Positions 33,539 through 42,051 of a stretch of DNA of 64,000 nt are shown piece after piece. Source of the DNA: Marinobacter salinisoli (GTDB lineage: Bacteria > Pseudomonadota > Gammaproteobacteria > Pseudomonadales > Oleiphilaceae); NCBI RefSeq assembly GCF_017301335.1, contig NZ_CP071247.1, positions 868,001 to 932,000 of the forward strand, in the 5' to 3' direction. The notes below the pieces were generated by a model that ran no database searches, was not told the origin of the DNA, and saw nothing but the letters and a program-made list of their open reading frames with translations. The translations under genes and the position numbers were made by a program. Position 1 is the stretch's first letter. Each line of letters starts with the position of its first letter.

Positions 33539-34312
33539 ATGGACATACTTACCCTCGTTGGCCTGATCGCCGGCGTCCTGATTGTTGGCCTGGCGATGCT
33601 GGCCAACGCTTCGCTGCTGACCTTTCTCAACTTGCCTGGCCTGGCAATTGTGCTGGGTGGCACGTTGGCAGTGACACTGATCAAATTCCGGCTGCCGGGT
33701 GTGATGGAGGCGTTCAAACTGGCCTTTTCGGCCGCCTTTATCGACAAAGTCGAGCGCCCTGCCAGCCTGATCCGTGAAGTCGGCACGCTGGCGAACGTGG
33801 TGCGCAAGGACGGCGTTCTCGGGCTGGAAAATCATCAAACCGGTAACCCGTTCCTGAGAAAGGCGATTGCCCTGTGTGTGGATGGCCACACGCCGGAACT
33901 GGTTGAAGACGCGCTGGCCCAGGAAGCCCAGCAAACCGTTGAGCGTTACGACGTGGCCGAACGGGTGTTCCGCGGCATTGGCGAATCTGCCCCGGCCATT
34001 GGCATGCTGGGGACATTGGTGGGCCTGGTGCAGATGCTGAACACCCTGGATGATCCCTCGTCCATCGGGCCGGCCATGGCCATTGCCCTGCTCACCACCC
34101 TCTACGGTGCATTCATTGCCCAGCTCATTGCCCTGCCGCTGGCGGACAAGTTGCAGCTGAAGGCCGAGGACGAGGCCCGGAACCAGCTGCTGATCATGAC
34201 CTCGGTGCAGAGCATCATGCGCGGTGAGAACCCCCGGGTCATGACCGAGCTGCTGTCGTCGTTTGTCCACCCGGACCAGCGCTCCGGCCTGGCGCCCCAG
34301 CGGGAGGGCTAG
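33539..34312 (+). CDS. pomA: Flagellar motor stator protein, PomA/MotA family
   Basis: This is the ion-channel subunit of the flagellar stator that converts ion flow to torque. The 257-residue protein has four transmembrane segments: two near the N-terminus (about 3-20 and 30-48) and two around 150-200. Between them is a cytoplasmic loop with charged residues. It carries GIGESAPAIGMLGTLVGLVQML and ALLTTLYGAFIAQLIALPLADKL, the conserved third and fourth helices of the MotA/PomA family. The length matches sodium-type PomA more than the 280-290-residue proton-type MotA. AGAGG precedes the ATG. pomB follows four bases later. No other flagellar genes are nearby. Confidence 0.87.
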   Translation: MDILTLVGLIAGVLIVGLAMLANASLLTFLNLPGLAIVLGGTLAVTLIKFRLPGVMEAFKLAFSAAFIDKVERPASLIREVGTLANVVRKDGVLGLENHQTGNPFLRKAIALCVDGHTPELVEDALAQEAQQTVERYDVAERVFRGIGESAPAIGMLGTLVGLVQMLNTLDDPSSIGPAMAIALLTTLYGAFIAQLIALPLADKLQLKAEDEARNQLLIMTSVQSIMRGENPRVMTELLSSFVHPDQRSGLAPQREG

Positions 34313-34316
34313 GGCC

Positions 34317-35171
34317 GTGGCGGTTGTTCGGCAGCGCCGGAAACCCCGGCGAAAAGGTGGAACCCCGGCCTGGATCGTCACCTTTGCCGATCTGGCGACG
34401 CTGTTGCTGACCTTTTTTATCCTGCTGTTGTCCTTTGCCGAAATGGATGTGGACAAGTACCGGGCGATGGCCAGTTCCATGGCCCAGGCGCTGGGCTCCG
34501 ATCGGGTCGTCGTGTTGGATGCCGGCGGATCGCCAAACCCCGTTGCCCCGCCTCAGTCGGCCGCGTCCGTGACCGGACCCGAGACCGCCGCCCCGGCAGC
34601 CAAAGCGCCGCTAGCCGGCCCCGATTTCATTGAGGAGCGCCAGGCCAGTGAGGCGGTCACCCGCGTGTCCGACGGCATCCTGGACCTGGCCAGTCGACTG
34701 ATTCGGGAACTGGAATCCGAGGTGGCCTCGGACACTCTCTCGGTGAATTACGACCCGCGCCAGGTGGTGATCCGGTTTTCCGAAGAGGCCACCTTTCGCT
34801 CGGGCGAGGCAGCCATCAAGCCGGCCATGATCCCGATTATCGAGCGGGTGGTGGCCGTGCTGTCCCGGTGCTCCGGGGATGTGTTTGTCACCGGCCACAC
34901 CGACGACCGGCCCATTGTCAGCAGCCGCTACCGTTCCAACTGGGATCTGTCGGCGGCGCGGGCGGTGTCGGTGGTGCATGAACTGGTGCTGAACCGGCAG
35001 ATTCCGGCCGACCGGGTGTTGGCTGCAGGGCGGGCCGAAACCAATCCGCTGGTGGCCAACGATTCGCCCGATCACCGAGCCCTGAACCGGCGGGTCGAGA
35101 TCGCCATCCGTGAGCCCACCTGCACCGATCCGGATCCGAACGGCGAAGCCCCGGTGGAGATCGTGCGCTAG
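34317..35171 (+). CDS. pomB: Flagellar motor stator protein, PomB/MotB family
   Basis: This is the peptidoglycan-anchored stator subunit. The 284-residue protein has a basic N-terminal tail, one membrane helix with the ion-binding Asp in WIVTFADLATLLLTFFILLL, then SFAEMD. A linker rich in Ala/Pro follows, with a C-terminal OmpA-like domain carrying VFVTGHTDDRPI, SNWDLSAARAVSVV and NRRVEIAI. The FADL...LSFAEMD pattern resembles PomB rather than MotB or MotD, suggesting sodium coupling; this is inference. I chose GTG 34317, four bases after the pomA stop with GGAGGG upstream. An upstream in-frame start lies inside pomA. Confidence 0.87.
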   Translation: MAVVRQRRKPRRKGGTPAWIVTFADLATLLLTFFILLLSFAEMDVDKYRAMASSMAQALGSDRVVVLDAGGSPNPVAPPQSAASVTGPETAAPAAKAPLAGPDFIEERQASEAVTRVSDGILDLASRLIRELESEVASDTLSVNYDPRQVVIRFSEEATFRSGEAAIKPAMIPIIERVVAVLSRCSGDVFVTGHTDDRPIVSSRYRSNWDLSAARAVSVVHELVLNRQIPADRVLAAGRAETNPLVANDSPDHRALNRRVEIAIREPTCTDPDPNGEAPVEIVR

Positions 35172-35189
35172 GCGCTGGCGGCTCCGGCG

Positions 35190-36308
35190 TTACTTTTCCA
35201 GCCAGGCCTTGAACCACTTCTGCCGCAGGTCCAGGGTTTTCGAGTACCAGTCGTGATCCCGTTGGATGGCGCTGTCCATATGGCCGGGCGCGGTGGGCAT
35301 GTGCGGCAGCATGGAGACCCGATTGTCGGTGTGCAGTCCGATGCGCTTGCGGGCCGATGCCCGGGTGGGACCATAACTGATCAGGTTGGCCTGCGCGGCC
35401 ATGCGGTCGGTGCGGGTGGCAAAGGCGATGAATGCCTCCGCCTGTCCCCGCCGAGGCGTGCCGCGGGGAATGGCCCAGCTGTTGAAGCCGATCAGCTGAC
35501 CATCCCAGATCACCGAAATCGGAACGCCATTGACCACCCTGGCGTGGAAAAAGCGTCCGTTGTAACCGGTTGCCATGGTGGCCTGGCCACTGGCCAGCAG
35601 CGCCGCCGGCTCTTCCCCGCTGCGCCACCAGATAATCGACTCCCGAATGCTGTCCAGACGCTCGGAGGCCAGTTCCAGCCCCCGGGGAGTGCTCAGCAGA
35701 TCGTACAGTTGCTCCGGCGGCACTGACAGCGACAGCAGCGCCCATTCGAACAGGCCGACCGGGGATCGGCGCAGGGCGCGCTTGCCCGGGAAGGTCTCCA
35801 GATCGAAGAAGTCTTCAACGCTGTCGGGCTTTTCTCCCGGGAAGGCCTGGTCGTTGTAGGCAATCACCGTGGAAAACACGATCTGGGTGATGAAGCAGGG
35901 CTGAATCGCGTCCTTCATGAAGTCGTCCTCCGGCGGCGTACCATCGGGGGCCGGCACCAGAATCTCCGGATCAATCGATTCCAGCATGCCCTGATCGCAG
36001 GCGACACTGGCGTCGGATTGAATCATGTCGATCACGTCCCACCGGGCCTCCCCGCTGCCGAGGTGGTTTTCCAGATCCTCGATGCCGCCGTTGTAGGGCA
36101 CCGTTTTGATCTCGATTCCGGTGGCTTCGGTGAAGGGCTCGAAGTAGGCCCGGCGCTGGCTCTCCTCGTACGAGCCGCCCCAGGTGGCTACGGTCAGCAC
36201 TTCCGGGTTTGCGGCCGCGGGCTCCGGCGGTGGCTGATCTTCCGCCCTGCCGGCGCCCGCCAGTGCCCAGCACAGCAGCAGGGTGACCGTTAACTCAGGC
36301 CCCTTCAT
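35190..36308 (-). CDS. Periplasmic solute-binding protein, PotD/spermidine-putrescine type, orphan
   Basis: This 372-residue protein has a signal peptide (ELTVTLLLCWALAGAGRA). The mature part has the binding-protein pattern LTVATWGGSYEESQRRAYFEPFTEATGIEI, WDVIDMIQSDASVACDQGML and a GYNGRFFHARVVNG segment. This resembles the PotD / family-1 extracellular solute-binding group that binds polyamines or related cations. No ABC permease or ATPase gene accompanies it. The start is ATG 36308 with GGAGG six bases upstream, inside the end of the ClC gene, giving a 14-base overlap and likely translational coupling. The ligand is unknown. Confidence 0.82.
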   Translation of the reverse strand: MKGPELTVTLLLCWALAGAGRAEDQPPPEPAAANPEVLTVATWGGSYEESQRRAYFEPFTEATGIEIKTVPYNGGIEDLENHLGSGEARWDVIDMIQSDASVACDQGMLESIDPEILVPAPDGTPPEDDFMKDAIQPCFITQIVFSTVIAYNDQAFPGEKPDSVEDFFDLETFPGKRALRRSPVGLFEWALLSLSVPPEQLYDLLSTPRGLELASERLDSIRESIIWWRSGEEPAALLASGQATMATGYNGRFFHARVVNGVPISVIWDGQLIGFNSWAIPRGTPRRGQAEAFIAFATRTDRMAAQANLISYGPTRASARKRIGLHTDNRVSMLPHMPTAPGHMDSAIQRDHDWYSKTLDLRQKWFKAWLEK

Positions 36309-38052
36309 TCTCTTCCTCCCGCAGTTCGTGCACGATTTCAAGGTAGGCGCGAATCACCGCTTCCTCCGGGACCACACCGAGTAATTTACCGCTCATCGAC
36401 ACCAGTGGCACCGCTTCGCCGAGGAATCCGCGCAGTATTTCCATGGAATGCCAGACGGAGGTCTGCTCGTCGAAGCGGGTGAAGTCCCGGACTGCCACTT
36501 CCGCAGCAGCGGTGTCGGCAGGAGTGTTGATGATGCTTTGCAAGCGCACGATGCCCAGCAGGACATCGTCGTCATCCACAATCATGGCCTCGGCACGCTG
36601 CCCGTGTACCAGTCGCTGACGGACGGTCTCGACGGTCTCGTCGACGCGGGCGATGGTGTATGCGCCGGACAGATAATCCCGGATGGGACGCGACTCCAGA
36701 ATCGCCTTGTCCCGCCCCAGGGACAGGTCGAATCCCCGGTCCCGCAGCTCCAGGTCAAACAGCGATCGGCCCATCGCCCGGTAGGAAATGATGTTGGAGA
36801 ACACCACCGCCACCATGGCGGCGATGGTCAGGTCGTAGTTACGGGTCAGCTCGAACACGATCAGGATGGTGGTCAGAGGGGCGCCGATCACCGAGCTGGC
36901 CAGCGCCACCATGCCGCAGATGGCGTACACCACCGGCCCCGAATAGGGCACTGGTATCAGGTGCGGCAGCACCGTGCCGTAGAGCGCACCGAAAAGAATG
37001 CCGATCAGCAGCGCGGGGCTGAACACGCCGCCGACAAAGCCGAAGCCCAGGCAGATCGCGGTCAGCGCCAGCTTGGCAACGACGATCAGGGCCAGTTCGG
37101 TCACCTCGAACGCGTCGTCGATGGTGGCAAAGCGCAGGGTCTCCTGCCCGATGCCGAGGATTTCCGGTATCCAGAGTGCCACGATGCCCAGCAGTAGCCC
37201 GGCGACAGCCGGTCGTGCCCAGGCCGGTGCAATGTAACGCTGACTCACTCTGGAACTCAGTTTCAGCGATACCATGAATAACCACGCCAGGCCGGCACAC
37301 AGCGCGCCTTCCAGTGCAAACAGCAAAAACTCATAGCTGTGCTCCACCCGGGTGAACTCCACCAGGAACAGGGCCGGTCGATCGAAAATCACGTTGGCGA
37401 TGATGTAGCCGGTGGCCGCTGCCACTGTCACTGGCGCAAAGGCCCGCAGGGAGTAATGCCGCAGGATGACCTCGTGGGCGAAGACCAGCCCTGCGATCGG
37501 GGCGTTGAAGGCGGTGGAAATGGCCGCCGCCACGCCGCAGGCGATGGCGATCGAGCGCTGGTGCCGGAGGTTCAGCTTCAGATACCCGGACAGGTTGCCA
37601 AACATCGCCCCGAGATACACCAGCGGCCCGTACTGACCCACGGAGGCGCCGCTGCCCAGCGACAGCAGCGCCGCCAGGGTCGATGCCAGGCCACTGCGGA
37701 AGCCCGGTGTCGGGCCATCGGTCTGGGCCGCCAGAATCGCGTCGGGCGGCGCCAGGCCTCGTCGCTCCCGGATCAGAAACCGCGTTATCAGGCCAACCAA
37801 CAGGCCGCCGAGGGCCGGCACCATCAGCGTGGCGATGGCCACCAGTCCGGGCTGATTGTCTGTCTGAACCCGCGCGTAGGGCGAGATCAGCAGCCGGTCA
37901 TTGAGCCAGTGAATCGCCTCGACAAAGGCAATCGCCGCCAGCGAACTGGCGATGCCCACGGCGATGGCCACCAGGGTGACCACAGCAATGCGATAGACGA
38001 TCTGATGCAGGTCGTTGCGGTTCATACTGCAAGTAAAGTCCGCTTTGGTCAT
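36295..38052 (-). CDS. ClC-type chloride channel with C-terminal CBS pair
   Basis: This is a 585-residue membrane protein with the ClC fold (about 20-440) and two CBS domains (about 455-580). Recognisable motifs are GSGASVGQYGP near residue 131-142 and GGVFSPALL near 339. In classic H+/Cl- antiporters the first motif reads GREGP; here the gating Glu is replaced by Tyr. The internal proton Glu (second Glu of the EE pair) aligns with Val in VFAHEVIL, and the central anion-binding Tyr region reads SLFD. A passive anion channel is therefore more likely than an exchanger, though this is inference from recalled E. coli positions. The CBS pair may bind adenine nucleotides. The solute-binding gene overlaps its 3' end. 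Confidence 0.88.
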   Translation of the reverse strand: MTKADFTCSMNRNDLHQIVYRIAVVTLVAIAVGIASSLAAIAFVEAIHWLNDRLLISPYARVQTDNQPGLVAIATLMVPALGGLLVGLITRFLIRERRGLAPPDAILAAQTDGPTPGFRSGLASTLAALLSLGSGASVGQYGPLVYLGAMFGNLSGYLKLNLRHQRSIAIACGVAAAISTAFNAPIAGLVFAHEVILRHYSLRAFAPVTVAAATGYIIANVIFDRPALFLVEFTRVEHSYEFLLFALEGALCAGLAWLFMVSLKLSSRVSQRYIAPAWARPAVAGLLLGIVALWIPEILGIGQETLRFATIDDAFEVTELALIVVAKLALTAICLGFGFVGGVFSPALLIGILFGALYGTVLPHLIPVPYSGPVVYAICGMVALASSVIGAPLTTILIVFELTRNYDLTIAAMVAVVFSNIISYRAMGRSLFDLELRDRGFDLSLGRDKAILESRPIRDYLSGAYTIARVDETVETVRQRLVHGQRAEAMIVDDDDVLLGIVRLQSIINTPADTAAAEVAVRDFTRFDEQTSVWHSMEILRGFLGEAVPLVSMSGKLLGVVPEEAVIRAYLEIVHELREEENEGA

Positions 38053-38233
38053 CGGCTCCAGATAGCGGCTCGGGTGTCGGCCGGCCGGACGCCGCCGGGC
38101 GGTGCCGTTTTTGGTCGGCTGCGTGTCGTATTGAAGTCACCCATTAGGGCGAATCGGGGCCACATTGAGAGGGAGCGTGGCGCGCCCGGGCAGGGTGCGT
38201 CCCAGGGCGCGACAAGAACAACGGGAGACAGAC

Positions 38234-40804
38234 ATGGCACAACTACCGAAGCGCGCGAAAGTCGTGATCATTGGCCAGGGCGGTATTGTTGGATCTTCGG
38301 TGGCTCACCACCTCATTGAGCAGGGCTGGGATGACATCGTCGGCCTGGAGAAATCTGCCATCCCCACCGACATCGGCTCCACCTCGCACGCGTCGGATTT
38401 CTGTTTCACCACCTCCCACGACAAATTCAATATCTACACCACCAAATACAGCCAGGCGTTCTACGAGCAGCGGGGCAATTACGTCAGGTGCGGCGGCATG
38501 GAAGTGGCCCGGTTGGACGACGACGAACGGATGGACGAACTGCGCCGCAAGGTCGGTTCCGGTAAGGCCTTTGGCACCAACGTCAGCATGATTTCCCCGA
38601 GCGAGGCCAAGGAACGGTTCCCCTTGCTGGATGAGAGCAAGATCCAGGGCGCGATGTGGGACCCGGACGCCGGTCTGGTGGTGCCCCGCTCCCAGAAAGT
38701 CGCCGGCGATCTGGTGGAAGAGGCGGTGGCCACCGGCAAGCTCAAGGCCTTTGCCTACACCCCCGCCACTCGTATTGACGTACAGGATGGCCAGGTACGC
38801 GGCGTCGAAACTGACAAGGGCTACATCGAAACCGAGTATGTGGTTTTGTGCATGGGGATCTGGGGGCCGCTGCTCGCCTACACCGCAAACGCCGCCCTGC
38901 CCTTGATGCCGCTGGAGCACCCGCTGCTGTTTTTTGGGCCCTGCGAGGCCCTGAACGGGACCGGCAAGCAGATCGTTTATCCGCTGTTCCGGGATCAGGG
39001 TAACTCGGCTTACGTGCGCGATACCGGCGATCCGACCACCACCGAGGGCGGACGCATCGAGTGGGGCTACTACGAGCCCGACAACCCCCGGCTGGTGTAT
39101 CCGGGCGCCATCGCCGAGCCGGAGGAAGCGCGCATGTCGCCCTCCATGCGTGACCTGACCCTGGATCAGGTGATGGAAGCCTACGAGAAGGCCATCGAAC
39201 TCACCCCGATCCTGGGCGAACTGGGCTGGGAGGAAAAGCACTCGTTCAACGGTCTGCTGTCGGTGACCCCCGACGGTGGCTCACTGATGGGGGAATCGCC
39301 GGAAGTCCGTAATTTGTGGTTCTGCGAGGCGGTGTGGGTGAAAGATGGTCCGGGGGCCGGCAAGGTGCTGGCGGACTGGATGACTCACGGCACCCCGGAG
39401 ATGGACCCGCACAGTGTGGATATCGCGCGCCACTATCCGGTGCAGAAAACGCCGGCCTATGTCTACGGCCGGTGTTATGAAACCGCGAAGAAGATTTACA
39501 CCCCGGCGGTGCACCCGCGCGAACCCTTCGAGACCGGCCGCCGGATGCGCACCAGCCCGTTTTACCTGCGGGAAGTGGAGCTTGGCGGTTACTTTATGGA
39601 GGTTGCTGGCTGGGAGCGGGCGCACGGCTACGCCGCCAATGAAGCCACCCTGCTGTCCAAGTTCCGTGACCGTATCCCGGTGCGGGAAAACGAATGGGAC
39701 GCCCGGCATTTCTGGGACGTCTCCAACGCCGAACAGCTGGAAATGAGCGAGTCGGTGGGCATGGTCAACCTGTCGCACTTTGCCATCTTCGACATTTCCG
39801 GTGCGGACGCGGAAGGTCTGCTGGAATTCCTGTCGGTGGCCAAGGTCGGGGGCAGCACGCCGCACGGCAAAGGTGTGTACAGCCACTTCCTGGATGCCCG
39901 GGGCGGCGTCCATTCCGATCTGACCATCATCCGGATGGCGGATGACGCCTACCGGGTGGTCTGTGGGGGCGATACCGGGCACCGGGACTATTGCTGGATC
40001 ACCCGCATGGCTCGCCAGCATGGCTACCACAATGTCCACATCGAGGACCGCACGGACACCCTGGCCACCCTGGGGCTCTGGGGCCCGAAGGCCCGGGAGA
40101 CCCTGGCCAGGCTGGTCAGCAATCCGGATCAGTTGTCGCACGAGAGTTTCCCGTTTGCCACGGCCCGGGAAATTGAAGTGCAGGGGGTGCCGATCTGGGC
40201 ATTCCGGATTTCCTATGTCGGTGAACAGGGCTGGGAACTCTATTTCCCGTTCAGCTACGGCCTGCGGGTCTGGGATCTGCTGTACGACGCTGGCGTGACG
40301 CCGGTGGGCATTGAAACCTACGCCAACAGCCGCCGACTGGAGAAAAGCCTGCGCCTGCAGAATGCCGATCTGGAGGTTGAGTACAACCTCTACGAGGCCG
40401 GTCTGGAGCGTCCCAGGGTGAAAGAGGCGAATTTCCACGGCAAAGAGGCTTACCTGCAACAGCGGGCTCGGCCCCGGCAAGCGGCTTACCTGTGCACCAT
40501 GACCATGCTGGAACACCGCGATGCGGCCGGTGTGCTGCGTTACCCGGTGGGCCAGTGGCCGATTCTGGACCCAGCGACCGGCGAGGTACTGGTGGACAGC
40601 CACGGGCGCCGGTCCTACAACACCAGTCTGGCCTGGGGGCCGTCGCTGGGTAAGAACATTCTGCTGGGCTATCTGCCGGAGGCCTATGCCCACGAGGGCC
40701 AGGAACTGGTGCTGGAATACTTCCAGGAACATTACCCGATACGGGTCGAAGCGGTGGGTTATCGGGCGCTGCTGGATCCGGACAACGAACGGGTCATGTC
40801 CTGA
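38234..40804 (+). CDS. FAD-dependent dimethylglycine/sarcosine dehydrogenase-like protein with GcvT domain
   Basis: This two-part enzyme of about 856 residues has an N-terminal FAD oxidoreductase (DAO fold, about 8-375; nucleotide motif VVIIGQGGIVGSSVAHHL) and a C-terminal GcvT-like folate-binding region (about 440-850). A His in GSTSHASDFCF near residue 50 aligns with the His that carries covalent FAD in dimethylglycine dehydrogenase. Family members oxidise an N-methyl group and pass it as 5,10-methylene-THF. The segment after the His (ASDFCFTTSHDKF) differs from the usual GTTWHAAG form, so the substrate may not be dimethylglycine. The start is ATG 38234 with GGGAGA upstream. A GbdR-like regulator follows on the same strand. 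Confidence 0.82.
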   Translation: MAQLPKRAKVVIIGQGGIVGSSVAHHLIEQGWDDIVGLEKSAIPTDIGSTSHASDFCFTTSHDKFNIYTTKYSQAFYEQRGNYVRCGGMEVARLDDDERMDELRRKVGSGKAFGTNVSMISPSEAKERFPLLDESKIQGAMWDPDAGLVVPRSQKVAGDLVEEAVATGKLKAFAYTPATRIDVQDGQVRGVETDKGYIETEYVVLCMGIWGPLLAYTANAALPLMPLEHPLLFFGPCEALNGTGKQIVYPLFRDQGNSAYVRDTGDPTTTEGGRIEWGYYEPDNPRLVYPGAIAEPEEARMSPSMRDLTLDQVMEAYEKAIELTPILGELGWEEKHSFNGLLSVTPDGGSLMGESPEVRNLWFCEAVWVKDGPGAGKVLADWMTHGTPEMDPHSVDIARHYPVQKTPAYVYGRCYETAKKIYTPAVHPREPFETGRRMRTSPFYLREVELGGYFMEVAGWERAHGYAANEATLLSKFRDRIPVRENEWDARHFWDVSNAEQLEMSESVGMVNLSHFAIFDISGADAEGLLEFLSVAKVGGSTPHGKGVYSHFLDARGGVHSDLTIIRMADDAYRVVCGGDTGHRDYCWITRMARQHGYHNVHIEDRTDTLATLGLWGPKARETLARLVSNPDQLSHESFPFATAREIEVQGVPIWAFRISYVGEQGWELYFPFSYGLRVWDLLYDAGVTPVGIETYANSRRLEKSLRLQNADLEVEYNLYEAGLERPRVKEANFHGKEAYLQQRARPRQAAYLCTMTMLEHRDAAGVLRYPVGQWPILDPATGEVLVDSHGRRSYNTSLAWGPSLGKNILLGYLPEAYAHEGQELVLEYFQEHYPIRVEAVGYRALLDPDNERVMS

Positions 40805-40938
40805 ACCCCGGGCCTGGTTGAAGGAACCGGGCCGACATTGCCGGGTCAGAAAGTTGCAACTATTGTTAGGGTCTGGCGGCCGGTTGGGTGTGGTAACACG
40901 GGCCGCGACATGACCCTCCAACCGCAGGAGGTTGCAGC

Positions 40939-42051
40939 ATGTCCGTCGACCCGGGCTCACGTACACCCCAGTCTGCCCAAGTGCCCTACCGGGTCGGTTT
41001 CCTGCTGGTCGAAAACTTCACCCTGATTGCCCTGGCGACCGCCGTTGAACCATTGCGGGTGGCGAACCAGCTGGCCGGCAAGGAGCTTTATTCCTGGTCC
41101 TTACTGACGGCTGGCGGCACCTCCGTGCGCGCCAGCGACGGCATGGTGGTCATGCCCGATGCTGGCATTCAGGAAGGTGAGCGCTTTGATCTGGTGATCG
41201 TCGTTGGCGGGGTCGATGTGGTGCACAGTTTCTCCCAGGCCGAGGTGAGCTGGCTCAGGCAGCAGGCCCGCCGCGACGTATTGCTGGGTGCCGTGTGCAC
41301 CGGGGCTTATATCCTCGCCAGCGCCGGCGTCCTGGATGGCCATGCCTGCAGTGCGCACTGGGAATGTCTGGAGGCCATTCAGGAAGACTTCCCCCGGGTG
41401 CAGACCAACAATCATCTGTTCACCCTGCAAAAGACCCGCATGACCTGCACTGGCGGCACCGTGCCCATGCACATGATGCTCAGCTTCCTGGCTCGCCGCC
41501 ATGGGCCCGAACTCAGTAACGCGGTATCGCAGATGTTTGTCTGCGATCGAGTGCGCGAGGAGTCCGAACCGCAACCCATCCCCATGTTGCCCCAGCTGGC
41601 CAAGCTGCAGCCCCGGCTGGCCGAAGTGGCGCAACTGATGGAGGCCAACATTGAGGAGCCCATTGAACTGGGTGAGCTGGCGGCACTGGCGGGCACCTCC
41701 CGACGACAGCTCGAACGGCTGTTCCTGAAACACCTTGGCTGCACGCCGTCACGCTATTACCTGCGGGTGCGCCTGAATCGGGCCCGTCGGTTGCTGAAAC
41801 AGACCTCCTGTTCGATTGTGGAAATCGCCTCGCTGTGCGGCTTTGTCTCGGCCACCCATTTCAGTCGCTGCTACCGCAAAGCCATGGGCCGGGCGCCTCG
41901 GCAGGAACGGCTCGAAGTTCCCGGGCTGGACGCGACCCTGGCGGTGCCGGGTGAGCTCGGGCTGGCGCCGTTTTCTTCCAAGGAAGCGCTCCGGCGCGCC
42001 AGCATTGAGCCCACCTACGGCAGCATCAGGCAGCGCGGCGAATCAGGTTAG
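40939..42051 (+). CDS. GlxA/GbdR-type AraC-family transcriptional regulator
   Basis: This 370-residue regulator has an N-terminal DJ-1/PfpI-like (amidotransferase-like) sensor domain (about 13-190). It includes VGFLLVENFTLIALATAVEPLR and LLGAVCTGAYILASAGVLDG, where the nucleophile-elbow Cys is retained. A C-terminal AraC/XylS HTH pair (about 225-330: RRQLERLFLKHLGCTPSRYYL ... VEIASLCGFVSATHFSRCYR) follows. The sequence strongly recalls GbdR of Pseudomonas aeruginosa, which senses glycine betaine and dimethylglycine, and its paralogues for carnitine. GCAGGAGG precedes ATG 40939. It probably controls the flanking one-carbon genes. It converges with fhs, and the two coding ends overlap by nine bases. 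Confidence 0.88.
   Translation: MSVDPGSRTPQSAQVPYRVGFLLVENFTLIALATAVEPLRVANQLAGKELYSWSLLTAGGTSVRASDGMVVMPDAGIQEGERFDLVIVVGGVDVVHSFSQAEVSWLRQQARRDVLLGAVCTGAYILASAGVLDGHACSAHWECLEAIQEDFPRVQTNNHLFTLQKTRMTCTGGTVPMHMMLSFLARRHGPELSNAVSQMFVCDRVREESEPQPIPMLPQLAKLQPRLAEVAQLMEANIEEPIELGELAALAGTSRRQLERLFLKHLGCTPSRYYLRVRLNRARRLLKQTSCSIVEIASLCGFVSATHFSRCYRKAMGRAPRQERLEVPGLDATLAVPGELGLAPFSSKEALRRASIEPTYGSIRQRGESG

Noticed and set aside
39281..40966. 561-codon minus-strand frame opposite the FAD dehydrogenase
   Set aside because: It is His/Gln-rich shadow translation with no recognisable domain; the plus strand encodes a clear enzyme.
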